Assembly: GCA_963798985.1 (NCBI GenBank)
Contig: CAWCVL010000007.1
Span: forward strand, 806,001 to 870,000
DNA length: 64,000 nt
Direction of reading: 5' to 3'
DNA from: JACCTU01 sp963798985
Lineage (GTDB): Bacteria > Actinomycetota > Thermoleophilia > Gaiellales > Gaiellaceae
Shown: positions 35,024 through 43,148 of the stretch, one piece after another
Numbering within the stretch: the stretch's first letter is position 1
Layout: every line of letters begins with the position of its first letter
The notes under the pieces: model-generated
The model's database searches: none
Seen by the model: only the letters and a program-made list of their open reading frames with translations
What the model was told of the DNA's origin: nothing
Made by a program: the position numbers and the translations under genes

Positions 35024-37003
35024 GTGGCGTTCCTGATGGCCGAACGGCGGCCGCTGACGGCCCGCGACGTGAAACAGAACGTCGAGGGCTACCAGGAGAT
35101 GTCGGACGAGGCGTTCGCCCGGCGGTTCTACTCCGACCGCGCCGAGCTGCTCGCCCTGGGCGTGCCGCTCCAGTCGCAGCGCGACGAGTTCACCGGCGAG
35201 GAGCTCTACACGCTCACGTCGGAGCAGTACTTCCTGCCGCCGCTCGAGCTCTCGGACGACGAGCTCGCGGCGCTCCAGACGTCCCTCTACATGCTCGAGG
35301 GGAAGTTCGCGTATGCCGAGCCTCTGCGCCTCGCGCTCCAGAACCTCGCGCTCGGACGGCCCGGGTTCGCCTCCACTCCGACGCCGACGGCGCTCCGGGT
35401 CGAGGTCGAGGTCGACGACCCGGACTACTCCGCCGACATGCCGGGCCGGCTCGGCAAGCTCGAGAGCGCGATCTCGAAGCAGCGGACCGCGAAGTTCCAC
35501 TACTGGTCGATCTCGAGCGACCGCGAGCAGGAGCGCACGGTCAATCCGTATGGGCTCTTCCGCGACCGCGAGGGTTGGTACGTCGTCGGCCAGGATCTCG
35601 TGCGCAAGGACATCCGCACGTTCAAGGTGTCGCGCATCCGGGGGGACATCCGCTTCGCGACCAGGCGTGAGCGCGACTTCCGGATCCCCGCCGAGTTCGA
35701 GATCGACGACCATCGCGGGCGTCCGAACTGGCAGATCGGCGACGCGTCCGGCGAGGCACGGATCGAGATGGCGCCCGACACTGCGTGGTGGGTGCGGCGG
35801 GAGTTTGGCGACCACGGACGCTTCGAGGACGACGTCTTCGTCACGTCGTACTCGTCGCTGCCCTTGCTCGCGTCGTGGGTGCTCCGCCAGGACGGTCGGG
35901 CCCGGCCGGTCGAGCCGGACGAGCTGCGCCGCGTGGTCGGCTCGGCGCTGCGCAAGGTGCGCGAGGTGCACGAGGGCACCCCGGCCGAGCCCGCGGCGCC
36001 GAAGACGCGCCGCGCACGCGAGCACGACGCCGATCGTCCCGCCGGGCCTGTCGTGCCGGAGCGCTTCGGGCTGCTCCAGGCGCTGCTCGCGTACCTGCTC
36101 GCGCGCTGCGGGGACGAGCCGTCCGCTGAGATCCCGGCCCGCGAGCTCGTCGAGAACTTCCACATCCCGGAGGACCAGCTCCAGGACCACCTCGCGCTCC
36201 TCTCGCTGGTCAACTTCGGGGGCGGCTGCTACGCGGTCTACGCGGAACTGCAGGGCGACGTCGTTCGGGTCGACAAGGAGCTCTACGGCGACGCGTTCCG
36301 CTCGGCCCCGCGGCTGACGCCGCTCGAGGCGCGTGCGATCACGCTGGCGCTCGAGTTCGTCGGCCCGATGATCGCCGCGGAAGCGCACAACCCGCTCGAG
36401 AACGTCCGCCGCAAGCTCGAGGAGACGTTCGGCCAGTTCGAGCTGTCCCAGCGCCCCGAGACGCAGGTCGGCGCCGAGGAGGAGGACCTCGTCAAGACGC
36501 TGAGCCGGGCGATCCGGGAGCGGCGCCTCGTCGAGATCGAGTACCAGAAGGAAGGCGAGGAGACGTGGACGCAGCGGGTCGTCGAGCCGTACGTGCTCGA
36601 GCGTGCGCTGCCGAACTGGCTCGTCCACGCGTGGGACCGCTCGCGTGACGCGGAGCGGAGCTTCCGCCTCGACCGGATGCGCACGGCCAAGCTCACGAAG
36701 GAGCGCTTCGAGCGGCGAGAGGGGTTCGATCCGCACGAGTTCCGCGACTCGCGACTCGCACGGATCCTCTACTCCCCTGTCGTCGCACGCTGGCAGGTCG
36801 AGCGCGGCGCGGTCCTGCTGCGCGACGGTAGTGCGCTCCGCGAGGTGCGAATCGGCAGCGAGGAGTGGCTGATCGGAGAAGCGCTCGGTCAGCGCGGCGA
36901 GGCCGTCGTCCTCGAGCCGGCCGAGCTGCGGCCCGTGATCGCCCGCCGCGCGAAGGAGCTCGCCCAGGAGCTCGGCGTCACGCGCATGCGCGTCAGCGCC
37001 TAG
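35024..37003 (+). CDS. pafBC: Fused PafB-PafC WYL-domain transcriptional regulator
   Basis: PafBC is the actinobacterial transcriptional activator of the RecA/LexA-independent DNA-damage response; its WYL domains sense the damage signal. This 659-residue protein contains two consecutive winged-helix/WYL modules. Module 1 has LVAFLMAERRPLTARDV, FYSDRAELLALGVPL, then the WYL-like block KFHYWSISSDREQERTVNPYGLFRDREGWYVVGQD. Module 2 starts near residue 345 with VPERFGLLQALLAYLLAR and has a second block LVEIEYQKEGEETWTQRVVEPYVLER. This is the head-to-tail PafB-PafC fusion. The GTG at 35024 cuts into the first helix. The same frame extends to a CTG at 34982 (LSHDTDKLIRQLS) with no intervening ATG, GTG or TTG, so the true start may be that CTG. 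Half repeat copy 5 follows the stop. Confidence 0.9.
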   Translation: MAFLMAERRPLTARDVKQNVEGYQEMSDEAFARRFYSDRAELLALGVPLQSQRDEFTGEELYTLTSEQYFLPPLELSDDELAALQTSLYMLEGKFAYAEPLRLALQNLALGRPGFASTPTPTALRVEVEVDDPDYSADMPGRLGKLESAISKQRTAKFHYWSISSDREQERTVNPYGLFRDREGWYVVGQDLVRKDIRTFKVSRIRGDIRFATRRERDFRIPAEFEIDDHRGRPNWQIGDASGEARIEMAPDTAWWVRREFGDHGRFEDDVFVTSYSSLPLLASWVLRQDGRARPVEPDELRRVVGSALRKVREVHEGTPAEPAAPKTRRAREHDADRPAGPVVPERFGLLQALLAYLLARCGDEPSAEIPARELVENFHIPEDQLQDHLALLSLVNFGGGCYAVYAELQGDVVRVDKELYGDAFRSAPRLTPLEARAITLALEFVGPMIAAEAHNPLENVRRKLEETFGQFELSQRPETQVGAEEEDLVKTLSRAIRERRLVEIEYQKEGEETWTQRVVEPYVLERALPNWLVHAWDRSRDAERSFRLDRMRTAKLTKERFERREGFDPHEFRDSRLARILYSPVVARWQVERGAVLLRDGSALREVRIGSEEWLIGEALGQRGEAVVLEPAELRPVIARRAKELAQELGVTRMRVSA

Positions 37004-37008
37004 TGAGA

Positions 37009-37065
37009 GGCGGAGTCGCGAACGTGCGCGGATCCGCGAGGAGCGGATTCGCGACTTGCGCCTCC
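37009..37065 (+). repeat. Interspersed repeat, half copy 5 (second module only)
   Basis: Only the GCGGATCCGCG..GAGCGGATTCGCGAC module with TTGCGCC is present; the GCGGCCGC hairpin and the TTTAGG linker are absent and replaced by CGGAGTCGCGAACGTGC. That replacement also contains GTCGCGAA, an outer inverted match to TTCGCGAC. It lies between the convergent pafBC and sensor-kinase stops. Confidence 0.75.
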
Positions 37066-38845
37066 TCAAGCAGTCGGCAAGACCAGCGTGAAGGTCGCGC
37101 CCTCGGCGGGTGCCGAGCGCACGTCGAGCGTGCCGCCGTGAGCCTCGGCGATCGACCGCGCGATGAAGAGGCCGAGCCCGGTTCCGGGCAGCGTCTTGCC
37201 CGAGCGCGCTCGCCCGAACTTCTCGAAGATGAGCGACTGGTCCTCGTGCGCGATGCCCGGCCCGCGGTCGCGCACGCTGACGACGACGTTCCCGTTGAGC
37301 GCCGTTGCGCTCACCTCGACCAGCTCCCCCGAAGGCGAGTACTTGACGGCGTTCTCGACCAGGTTCGCGAGCACTTGACGCAGACGTTCGCGGTCGCCGC
37401 GGATCGGCGGCACCGGATCGGGGATCGAGGTCGCGAGCGGCACCTCGTCCTGCCCCACCTCGGCCGCGGCGACCACGTCGAGCAGGAGCTCGGCGAGGTC
37501 GACGTCGGCGAACGCGTAGCTGAACGTCCCGGCCTCGATGCGCGAGGTGTCGAGCACGTCCGCGACGAGCGTTGCAAGGCGGTTGGTCTCGTCCGCGATG
37601 AGCGCGAGGAACGACTCCCGCTGCTCGGGCTTCAGCTCGCGCCAGCGCTGCTGCAACGTGCGCGCTGACCCGATGACCGTCGCCATCGGGCTGCGCAGCT
37701 CGTGGGAGACGAGCGAGACGAAGTCCGCGCGCAGCGCCGAGAGTCGCCGCAGTTCCTCGACGGTCGTGCGCTCCGCGTCGTAGGCCCGAATGTTCTCGAC
37801 CGCGGTCGCGACGAAGCGCCCGAGCAGCGAGAGGAGCTCGACCTCCTCCTGCGTGAACGAGCGCGGCTCCTCGCGGACGACCGAGATCATCCCGATCGTG
37901 CGCGCACCGGCGAGCAGCGGCGCGACCACGCGGCAGTGCAGGCCGAGCCGCACGAGCTCTTCCTCCTCGTAGAAGCGCGAGTCGCGCATCTCCTCCCGGT
38001 AGATCGTCTCGCCGCGGAGCACCTCTTCCAGGAGCGACCCGGCGATCGGGCGGTGGCTGCCGGGCGGGAAGACGTCGGAGGACGCCAGGCCGGCCGTGGC
38101 CATCACGTGTGCACCTCCTCCCTCTGCGAGGACGATCGCCGTCCGGTCGAACGGCACGAGGCCGCGAAGCTCGCGGATGAATGCGCCGAAGGCCTCGTCG
38201 AGGTCGAGCGAGGAGCCGAGCGCCCGCGCGCAACGCCCGGCCGCCTCGAGCAGGTCGACGCGCCGGCCGAGCCGGTCGCGCAGCTGCTCGGCCTCGGCCG
38301 CCTGCCGCGTTGCGGCCGCAGCCTCCTGGCGCAGGCGGCCGACGAGCCACCCGACGATCAACCCGGTCAGGAGGAGAATCCCGAACGGGAAGGTCACCTG
38401 GTCCCAGTTGAACGCCGGCGGACCAAAGCGGTCCGCACGCCACCACTCGAGGAAGGCGAGCGTCGGCAGGAGGAAGAGCGGCACGATCACGCCCCCGCGC
38501 AGCCCGAAGCGAAGCGCCGCTTCGACGACCGGGAAGATGAGCGCCCAGCGCGTCGGGCTCCCGTACTCGTACGAGAACAGGAGCGCGTAGCCGCCGATCA
38601 CGGCGGTGTCGAAGCCGAGAGCGACCGCGCCCAGAAGCGGCGACGCGATCCGTCCGGGCCGGCTCGCGACGAACAGCAGGACCGCGCCAAGCGCGAACAC
38701 CGCCGTCAGCGCCCACGCGACGCGCTCGTAGCCCGGAGGGTAGCGCTCGGTGAAGATCCCCACCTCGACCGCCGCGAAGACAGACGGCGGCGAGGCGCAC
38801 CCAGGAGATCCAGCGCTCGACGCCGAGGAGCCGCTCGTCGTTCAC
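37066..38845 (-). CDS. Orphan membrane sensor histidine kinase with GAF domain, one frame break
   Basis: About 590 residues. Five or six N-terminal membrane helices are followed by a coiled coil (LRQEAAAATRQAAEAEQLRDRLGRR). A GAF domain (about LGSSLDLDEAFGAFIREL to VATAVENIRAYDAERT) precedes the HisKA H-box SHELRSPMATVIGSARTLQQ and HATPase_c (QVLANLVENAVKYSPSG, DRGPGIA, PGTGLGLFIA). The GTG at 38845 (VNDERLLGVERWISWVRLAAV) overlaps the queG stop by four bases. Reaching the main frame needs one base removed near 38776-38784; the span is 3n+1. No response regulator is adjacent. Confidence 0.87.
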
Positions 38846-39843
38846 GTTCGCTCCTCGATTTGCTCGAGCGCCCACAGCGCGTGCTCGCGAAGCAGCTCGT
38901 CGTCGGACTCCGCGTACGACGCGACGGCGGCGCGCTCACGCTCTCCGCCGACGTTCCCCGCGGCGACGAGCGCGTTCCGGCGAAGGAAGCGCGGGTCGTT
39001 GCGCGGGAAGTACAGGCGGTCGTACCGCGCGCGCAGCTCGTCGTCATCCGCCTCGAGCCAGTCGACGAGCGAGACGAACGCCTCGCCGGGCTGCTCGCCC
39101 GCGCGCCGCTTCTCGACGCCGCGGTTCCAGGGGCAGACGTCCTGGCAGATGTCGCAGCCGTAAACGCGGTCCTCGAGCGGCGCCCGGTACTCGACGGGGA
39201 TCGGTGCGCGCGACTGCGTCCAGTAGGAGAGGCAGCGCGTCGAGTCGAGGACGCCCGGCTCGTCGAGCGCTCCGGTCGGACACGCGTCGATGCAAAGGCG
39301 GCATTCGCCGCAGTCGGTGCGAAGCGGCGGCGTCGCGTCGAGCGCCGCTTCGGTGACGAGCGCCCCGAGGACGACCCACGAGCCGTGGCGCCTCGTGATC
39401 AGCAGCGTGTTCTTGCCGTAGAAGCCCACGCCCGAGCGGGCCGCGGCCTCTCGGTCGACGTGGTCGTTCTCGTCGACCAGCACTCGATACTCGCCACCGA
39501 GCGCGCGGCCGAGCGCGTCGAGCTTCTCACGAAGGTCGGCGTAGGCATGACGCCGCGTGTAGCGCGGCAGCCGGCCCGTTCCTTCGGCTTGTTCCGGATC
39601 GGGCGCGTAGTAGCCGAGCGCGGCCGCGACGACGGTGCGAGCTCCGGGGAGGAGCGTCTCGGGATGGCACGAGATCTCGGGCTTCGCCATCGTGAACTGC
39701 ATGTCCGCGAACAGACCGCGGGCACGACGCTCACGGATGTGGCGCTCGGTCTCCGTGTATGCCTCGACCGGTGCGGCGCCGACGGCATCGAGACCGAGCT
39801 CCTGCGCGAGCCGACTAAGCTCACCCCCCGTCATCGAACTCAT
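38842..39843 (-). CDS. queG: Epoxyqueuosine reductase QueG
   Basis: QueG is the cobalamin-dependent iron-sulphur enzyme that reduces epoxyqueuosine to queuosine in tRNA, the last step after QueA. Two [4Fe-4S] cluster motifs are clear: CGECRLCIDACPTGAL (Cys178, 181, 184, 188) and CDICQDVCPWN (Cys230, 233, 237). The family active-site region VDREAAARSGVGFYGKNTLLI at 129-149 and a HEAT-like C-terminus (LRRNALVAAGNVG, EHALWALEQI) are also present. Starts at ATG 39843 or 39834. It is separate from queA-tgt at 22-24 kb, but the same pathway. It overlaps the sensor kinase downstream by GTGA. Confidence 0.94.
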   Translation of the reverse strand: MSSMTGGELSRLAQELGLDAVGAAPVEAYTETERHIRERRARGLFADMQFTMAKPEISCHPETLLPGARTVVAAALGYYAPDPEQAEGTGRLPRYTRRHAYADLREKLDALGRALGGEYRVLVDENDHVDREAAARSGVGFYGKNTLLITRRHGSWVVLGALVTEAALDATPPLRTDCGECRLCIDACPTGALDEPGVLDSTRCLSYWTQSRAPIPVEYRAPLEDRVYGCDICQDVCPWNRGVEKRRAGEQPGEAFVSLVDWLEADDDELRARYDRLYFPRNDPRFLRRNALVAAGNVGGERERAAVASYAESDDELLREHALWALEQIEERT

Positions 39844-39849
39844 TGTGCC

Positions 39850-40839
39850 CTGAAAGCCGTACGAATCCACGAGGACGGAGGCCCCGACGTCCTGCGGTAC
39901 GAGGACGCCCCCGATCCCGAGCCGGCGCCCGGCGAGGTGCTCGTCCGCCTCCGCGCGAGCTCGCTCAACCACCTCGACCTCTGGGTGCGCAAGGGGCTCC
40001 CTTCCGTGCCGAAGCCGCGGATCCTCGGCGCCGACGGTGCGGGGACGGTCGAGGCGCTCGGGGAGGGTGTCGACGGCTTGCAACGAGGGCAGCGCGTCGT
40101 GATCAACCCGGGCCTGGAGCACGGGGGCTCGATCACCGTGGTCGGCGAGCACACGGACGGCACCAACGCCGAGTTGATCGCGGTGCCCGCGACGAACGTC
40201 TTCCCGCTCGACGACTCGATGTCGTTCGAGGAGGCGGCAGCGTTCCCGCTCGTCTTCGAGACCGCGTACCGGATGCTGAGGACACGGGCCGGGCTCGTCG
40301 AGGGCGAGTGGGTGCTCGTCTGGGGCATCGGCGGCGGCGTTGCGACGGCCGCGCTGACGATCGCGAAGGCGCTCGGCGCGCGCGTGCTCGCGACCTCTTC
40401 GAGCGACGCGAAGCTCGAGCGCGCGCGTGAGCTCGGCGCGGACGCCGTCGTCAACCACGCGACGGGCGACGTCGCCGCGGCCGCGAAGGAGGCGACCGGT
40501 GGCTCAGGCATCGACGTCGTCGTGGAGCATGTCGGCGAGGCGACGTGGAAGACCTCGCTCGCGGTCGCCGCGCCCAGCGGCCGGATCGCGGTCTGCGGCG
40601 CGACGAGCGGCCCGAACCCGCCCGCGCAGCTCCACCGCGTCTGGTGGAAGCAGCTGACGATCGTCGGTTCCACGATGGGCACACGCGCAGACTTCGAGGC
40701 GGCGTACGAGCTCGTCCGCAGCGGCCGCGCGAAGCCGGTGATCGACCGCGTCTATCCGCTCGAGGCGATCCGCGAAGCGCACGAGCGCCTCGAAGCCGGC
40801 GAGCAGCTCGGCAAGATCGTCCTCGCTATTCCGGGTTAG
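39850..40839 (+). CDS. Zinc-type medium-chain dehydrogenase/quinone oxidoreductase-like protein
   Basis: 329 residues of the MDR superfamily. N-terminal KAVRIHEDGGPDVLRYEDAPDPEPAPGEVLVRLRASSLNHLDLWVRKG (substrate domain), LGADGAGTVEALGEGV, then the NAD(P)-binding fold WGIGGGVATAALTIAKALGARVLAT..LERARELGADAVVNH. The quinone-reductase/zinc-binding-dehydrogenase assignment fits; the substrate is unknown. The best N-terminus starts at CTG 39850 (MKAVRIHEDG); no ATG, GTG or TTG occurs in frame nearby. Its start is only six bases from the divergent queG start, leaving no room for separate intergenic promoters. Confidence 0.85.
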   Translation: MKAVRIHEDGGPDVLRYEDAPDPEPAPGEVLVRLRASSLNHLDLWVRKGLPSVPKPRILGADGAGTVEALGEGVDGLQRGQRVVINPGLEHGGSITVVGEHTDGTNAELIAVPATNVFPLDDSMSFEEAAAFPLVFETAYRMLRTRAGLVEGEWVLVWGIGGGVATAALTIAKALGARVLATSSSDAKLERARELGADAVVNHATGDVAAAAKEATGGSGIDVVVEHVGEATWKTSLAVAAPSGRIAVCGATSGPNPPAQLHRVWWKQLTIVGSTMGTRADFEAAYELVRSGRAKPVIDRVYPLEAIREAHERLEAGEQLGKIVLAIPG

Positions 40840-40860
40840 GCGTTCGCTCGCGAGTTCGCC

Positions 40861-40887
40861 GCCGTCGGCGACATGCGCGCCGACGGC
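40861..40887. terminator. Perfect 10-bp GC hairpin between convergent genes
   Basis: GCCGTCGGCG (40861-40870) pairs perfectly with CGCCGACGGC (40878-40887) across the loop ACATGCG. It lies 21 bases after the oxidoreductase stop and 70 bases from the convergent DUF59 gene end. No T run follows on either strand, so it would be a factor-assisted or RNA-stabilising hairpin. Confidence 0.55.
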
Positions 40888-40956
40888 ACACAGACCCTCT
40901 AGGTGAAGCCGCGCCGGAGAGTCGTCATGGCGCCGAAGGCGCCGGACTTTCCGGCG

Positions 40957-41256
40957 TTATCCGAAGCCGAGGATGAACTTGGCGTCGTCGGACATGCGGT
41001 CGGGTGTCCAGGGGGGCTCCCAGGTCAGCTCGATCTCCACCTCTTCGACGCCTTCCACCGCAGACGCGACGTTGACGATGTCCTCCTGGATCATCGGCCC
41101 GGCGGGGCAGCCCATCGACGTGAGGCTGTGGATCACCTTCACCTTCGGCCCGTCGATCTCCACGTCGTAGAGCAGCCCGAGGTCGACGATGTCCATCCCG
41201 AGCTCGGGATCTTCGACCGCGCGGAGCGCCTCGACCACTTCGTCCTTCGTCGGCAT
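40957..41256 (-). CDS. DUF59/MIP18-family (SufT/PaaD-like) protein
   Basis: 99 residues. The family core is MPTKDEVVEALRAVEDPELGMDIVDLGLLYDVEI, followed by a SLTSMGCPAGPMIQEDIVNV motif containing the conserved Cys, and ELTWEPPWTPDRMSDDAKFILGFG. DUF59 proteins assist iron-sulphur cluster assembly or maturation of aromatic-ring hydroxylases. Nine bases behind glpX and probably the last gene of the cpgS-pgk2-glpX operon. Its role there is unknown. Confidence 0.88.
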   Translation of the reverse strand: MPTKDEVVEALRAVEDPELGMDIVDLGLLYDVEIDGPKVKVIHSLTSMGCPAGPMIQEDIVNVASAVEGVEEVEIELTWEPPWTPDRMSDDAKFILGFG

Positions 41257-41265
41257 GCCCCCAGC

Positions 41266-42255
41266 CTAGCTGCGCGGGCTGAGAACGCCCAGGAGCCGCA
41301 CTTCCTCGCGCCGCTCGCGGGCGAAGAAGTGGATCCCGTCGACGAAGCGCACCCAGTTGCAGCGGGTGCACATCACGAGCGAGTGCGTGCGCGCGCTGTC
41401 CGCGTAGAAGCGCACGCCCCGGAGCAGGTCGCCGTTCGAGACGCCCGTGGCCGCGACGATCACCTCGCCCGATGCGAGCTCCTCGGTGCCGAACACGCGG
41501 TAGATGTCGTCGATTCCCTGCTCGCGCGCCTCGTCGATCTCGCCGCGCGTCGTCGGCCACAACTGCGCCTGCAGCTCGCCGCCGAGGCAGCGCAGCGCGG
41601 CCGCGCTGAGCACGGCCTGCCGCGTGCCGCCGATCCCGATCGCGAGGTGGTCGTTCGTGCCGCGGATCGCCGCCGAGATCGACGCGGTCACGTCGCCGTC
41701 CTGGATCAGCTTGATGCGCGCGCCCGCCCGGCGGATCTCCTCGATCAGGTCGTGGTGCCGCGGGCGGTCGAGGACGATCGTCGTGATGTCGTTGACGTTT
41801 CGGCCGAAAGCATCGGCGATCGCGCGGACGTTCTCCTCGATGGGCTTGTTGAGGTCGATCGACCCCCGCGCGCGCGGTCCGACCGCCATCTTGCGCATGT
41901 ACATGTCCGGCAGCGTGAGCAGCGAGCCGGGCTCGCCGACGGCGATCATCGACATCGCCCCCGGCCCGCCGCGGGCGACCACGCCCCGCCCCTCGAGGGG
42001 GTCGAGCGCGAGGTCGGCCGACTCGCCGCCGGCTCCCACGACTGCGCCCATCGGCAGCAGGGGAGCGCCTTCCGGCGCGCCGATCACGATGCGGCCGCTG
42101 ATCGGCAGGTCGTCGAGGGCACCGCGCATCGCCGAGAACGTCGCCTCCTCGGCTCCTTCCACGTCGGCACGCCCGAGCCAGCGCGCGCCGGCGAGCGCGG
42201 CGCGCTCCGTCACGCGCGCGTACGACTCGCACAGGCAGGGAGGCCGTTCGCTCAC
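41266..42255 (-). CDS. glpX: Class II fructose-1,6-bisphosphatase GlpX
   Basis: Hydrolyses fructose-1,6-bisphosphate in gluconeogenesis; the main FBPase of many Actinobacteria. 329 residues. Family blocks: AALAGARWLGRADVEGAEEATFSAMRGAL, GRIVIGAPEGAPLLPMG, ALDPLEGRGVVARGGPGAMS (metal-binding Asp/Glu), DRPRHHDLIEEIRRAGARIKLIQDGDV, and IGIGGTRQAVLSAAALRCLGGELQAQLW. DPLEGR replaces the usual DPLEGT. The GTG at 42255 overlaps the pgk2 stop (GTGA). In this operon it sits with 2-phosphoglycerate-consuming enzymes, so the unit ties lower glycolytic intermediates to gluconeogenesis. Confidence 0.93.
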   Translation of the reverse strand: MSERPPCLCESYARVTERAALAGARWLGRADVEGAEEATFSAMRGALDDLPISGRIVIGAPEGAPLLPMGAVVGAGGESADLALDPLEGRGVVARGGPGAMSMIAVGEPGSLLTLPDMYMRKMAVGPRARGSIDLNKPIEENVRAIADAFGRNVNDITTIVLDRPRHHDLIEEIRRAGARIKLIQDGDVTASISAAIRGTNDHLAIGIGGTRQAVLSAAALRCLGGELQAQLWPTTRGEIDEAREQGIDDIYRVFGTEELASGEVIVAATGVSNGDLLRGVRFYADSARTHSLVMCTRCNWVRFVDGIHFFARERREEVRLLGVLSPRS

Positions 42256-43148
42256 CGCACCCGCTCGACCTGTTCGGCACCCGCGAGCACGAGGTCGAGC
42301 ACGCGCATGACGGCCTCGTCGACGTTCGCGGACTCGATCACGACGACGTCCTCGCGCCGGGCGCGCGAGACGAGCTCGTCCTGGATCCGCCTGATCTCGT
42401 CGAAGCGGTCGAGGTACCGCGCGACCGGTCGCACGCCGTCCGACGACGCGTCGCGGACGTAGAAGTGCGTCTCGTGCACCGCGGGGTCCGAAATCTCGAG
42501 GATGCAGCGCGCGACGACCGCCTGCTCGGCCTCCAGCGGCGGCTCGAAGAGGCCCGGGACGAGGTGTACGCCCTCGAGCACCATCGACCAGCCTTCCTCG
42601 AGCGCGCGGTCGAGCGAGGCGTGCACGCCGGCAAGCACGTTGCGCGACTGGTCGAGAAAGCCCGCGATCGCCGGGTCGTCTGCCTCCTCCGGCTCGCGCA
42701 GCGCCTCCCCCGCCTCGAAGCTCGAGAAGTGGATCGACGGCATGAAGTCGCGCGAGAAGAAGGCGCGCATCGTCTGGCGGATGAAGTCCGTCGACGTCAC
42801 GCGCGTGATCCCGAGCCGATACGCGAGCTCGGTGGCGACGGTCGACTTCCCCGTGCCCGTCGCGCCGCCGAGCAGGACGATCACCGGCAGGTCGAGCTCG
42901 CGAAGCGAGAAGTACCGGCGCAGTCGGCCCATCGCCGCGTCGTCCTCGGCGAGCTCCTCGATCCGGTCGAGGTCGGCAACCGTCTCGCCGCGTGCGCGCA
43001 GATCCTCCTCCACCCGCCGCGCGAGATCGTGCGCGCGCATCGTCGGGACACCGACCGCCGTGAGGGAGCGCGCCATCAGGCCCTTCGAGTACGGGACGCC
43101 GTCGCCGCCGAGCGGCAGCGGGTCCAGGTGGCGGGGCTGGCTCGTCAC
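42252..43148 (-). CDS. 2-phosphoglycerate kinase-like protein (ATP-cone plus P-loop kinase)
   Basis: 298 residues. The N-terminus resembles an ATP-cone (PLPLGGDGVPYSKGLMARSLTAVGV, residues 10-34). A P-loop kinase domain follows: LLGGATGTGKSTVATELAYRLG with the Walker A at 94-102, VTSTDFIRQTMRAF, MVLEGVHLVPG and a YLDRFDEIRRIQDELV region. This architecture is that of archaeal 2-phosphoglycerate kinase, which makes 2,3-bisphosphoglycerate, the substrate of cyclic 2,3-diphosphoglycerate synthetase. The neighbouring gene is that synthetase, which strongly supports the call. The start at 43148 overlaps the cpgS stop by four bases. Confidence 0.87.
   Translation of the reverse strand: MTSQPRHLDPLPLGGDGVPYSKGLMARSLTAVGVPTMRAHDLARRVEEDLRARGETVADLDRIEELAEDDAAMGRLRRYFSLRELDLPVIVLLGGATGTGKSTVATELAYRLGITRVTSTDFIRQTMRAFFSRDFMPSIHFSSFEAGEALREPEEADDPAIAGFLDQSRNVLAGVHASLDRALEEGWSMVLEGVHLVPGLFEPPLEAEQAVVARCILEISDPAVHETHFYVRDASSDGVRPVARYLDRFDEIRRIQDELVSRARREDVVVIESANVDEAVMRVLDLVLAGAEQVERVR

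Noticed and set aside
35003..38875. A 1290-codon minus-strand open frame across pafBC and the kinase
   Set aside because: Its first part carries the kinase N-terminus, but most of it is Arg/Gly/Ala-rich shadow of pafBC on the other strand, with no domain. High GC yields long non-coding frames opposite real genes.
37702..39849. Upstream extension of the oxidoreductase frame by more than 700 codons
   Set aside because: The extension is antisense to the kinase and queG and has no conserved blocks; only the part from 39850 matches the MDR family.
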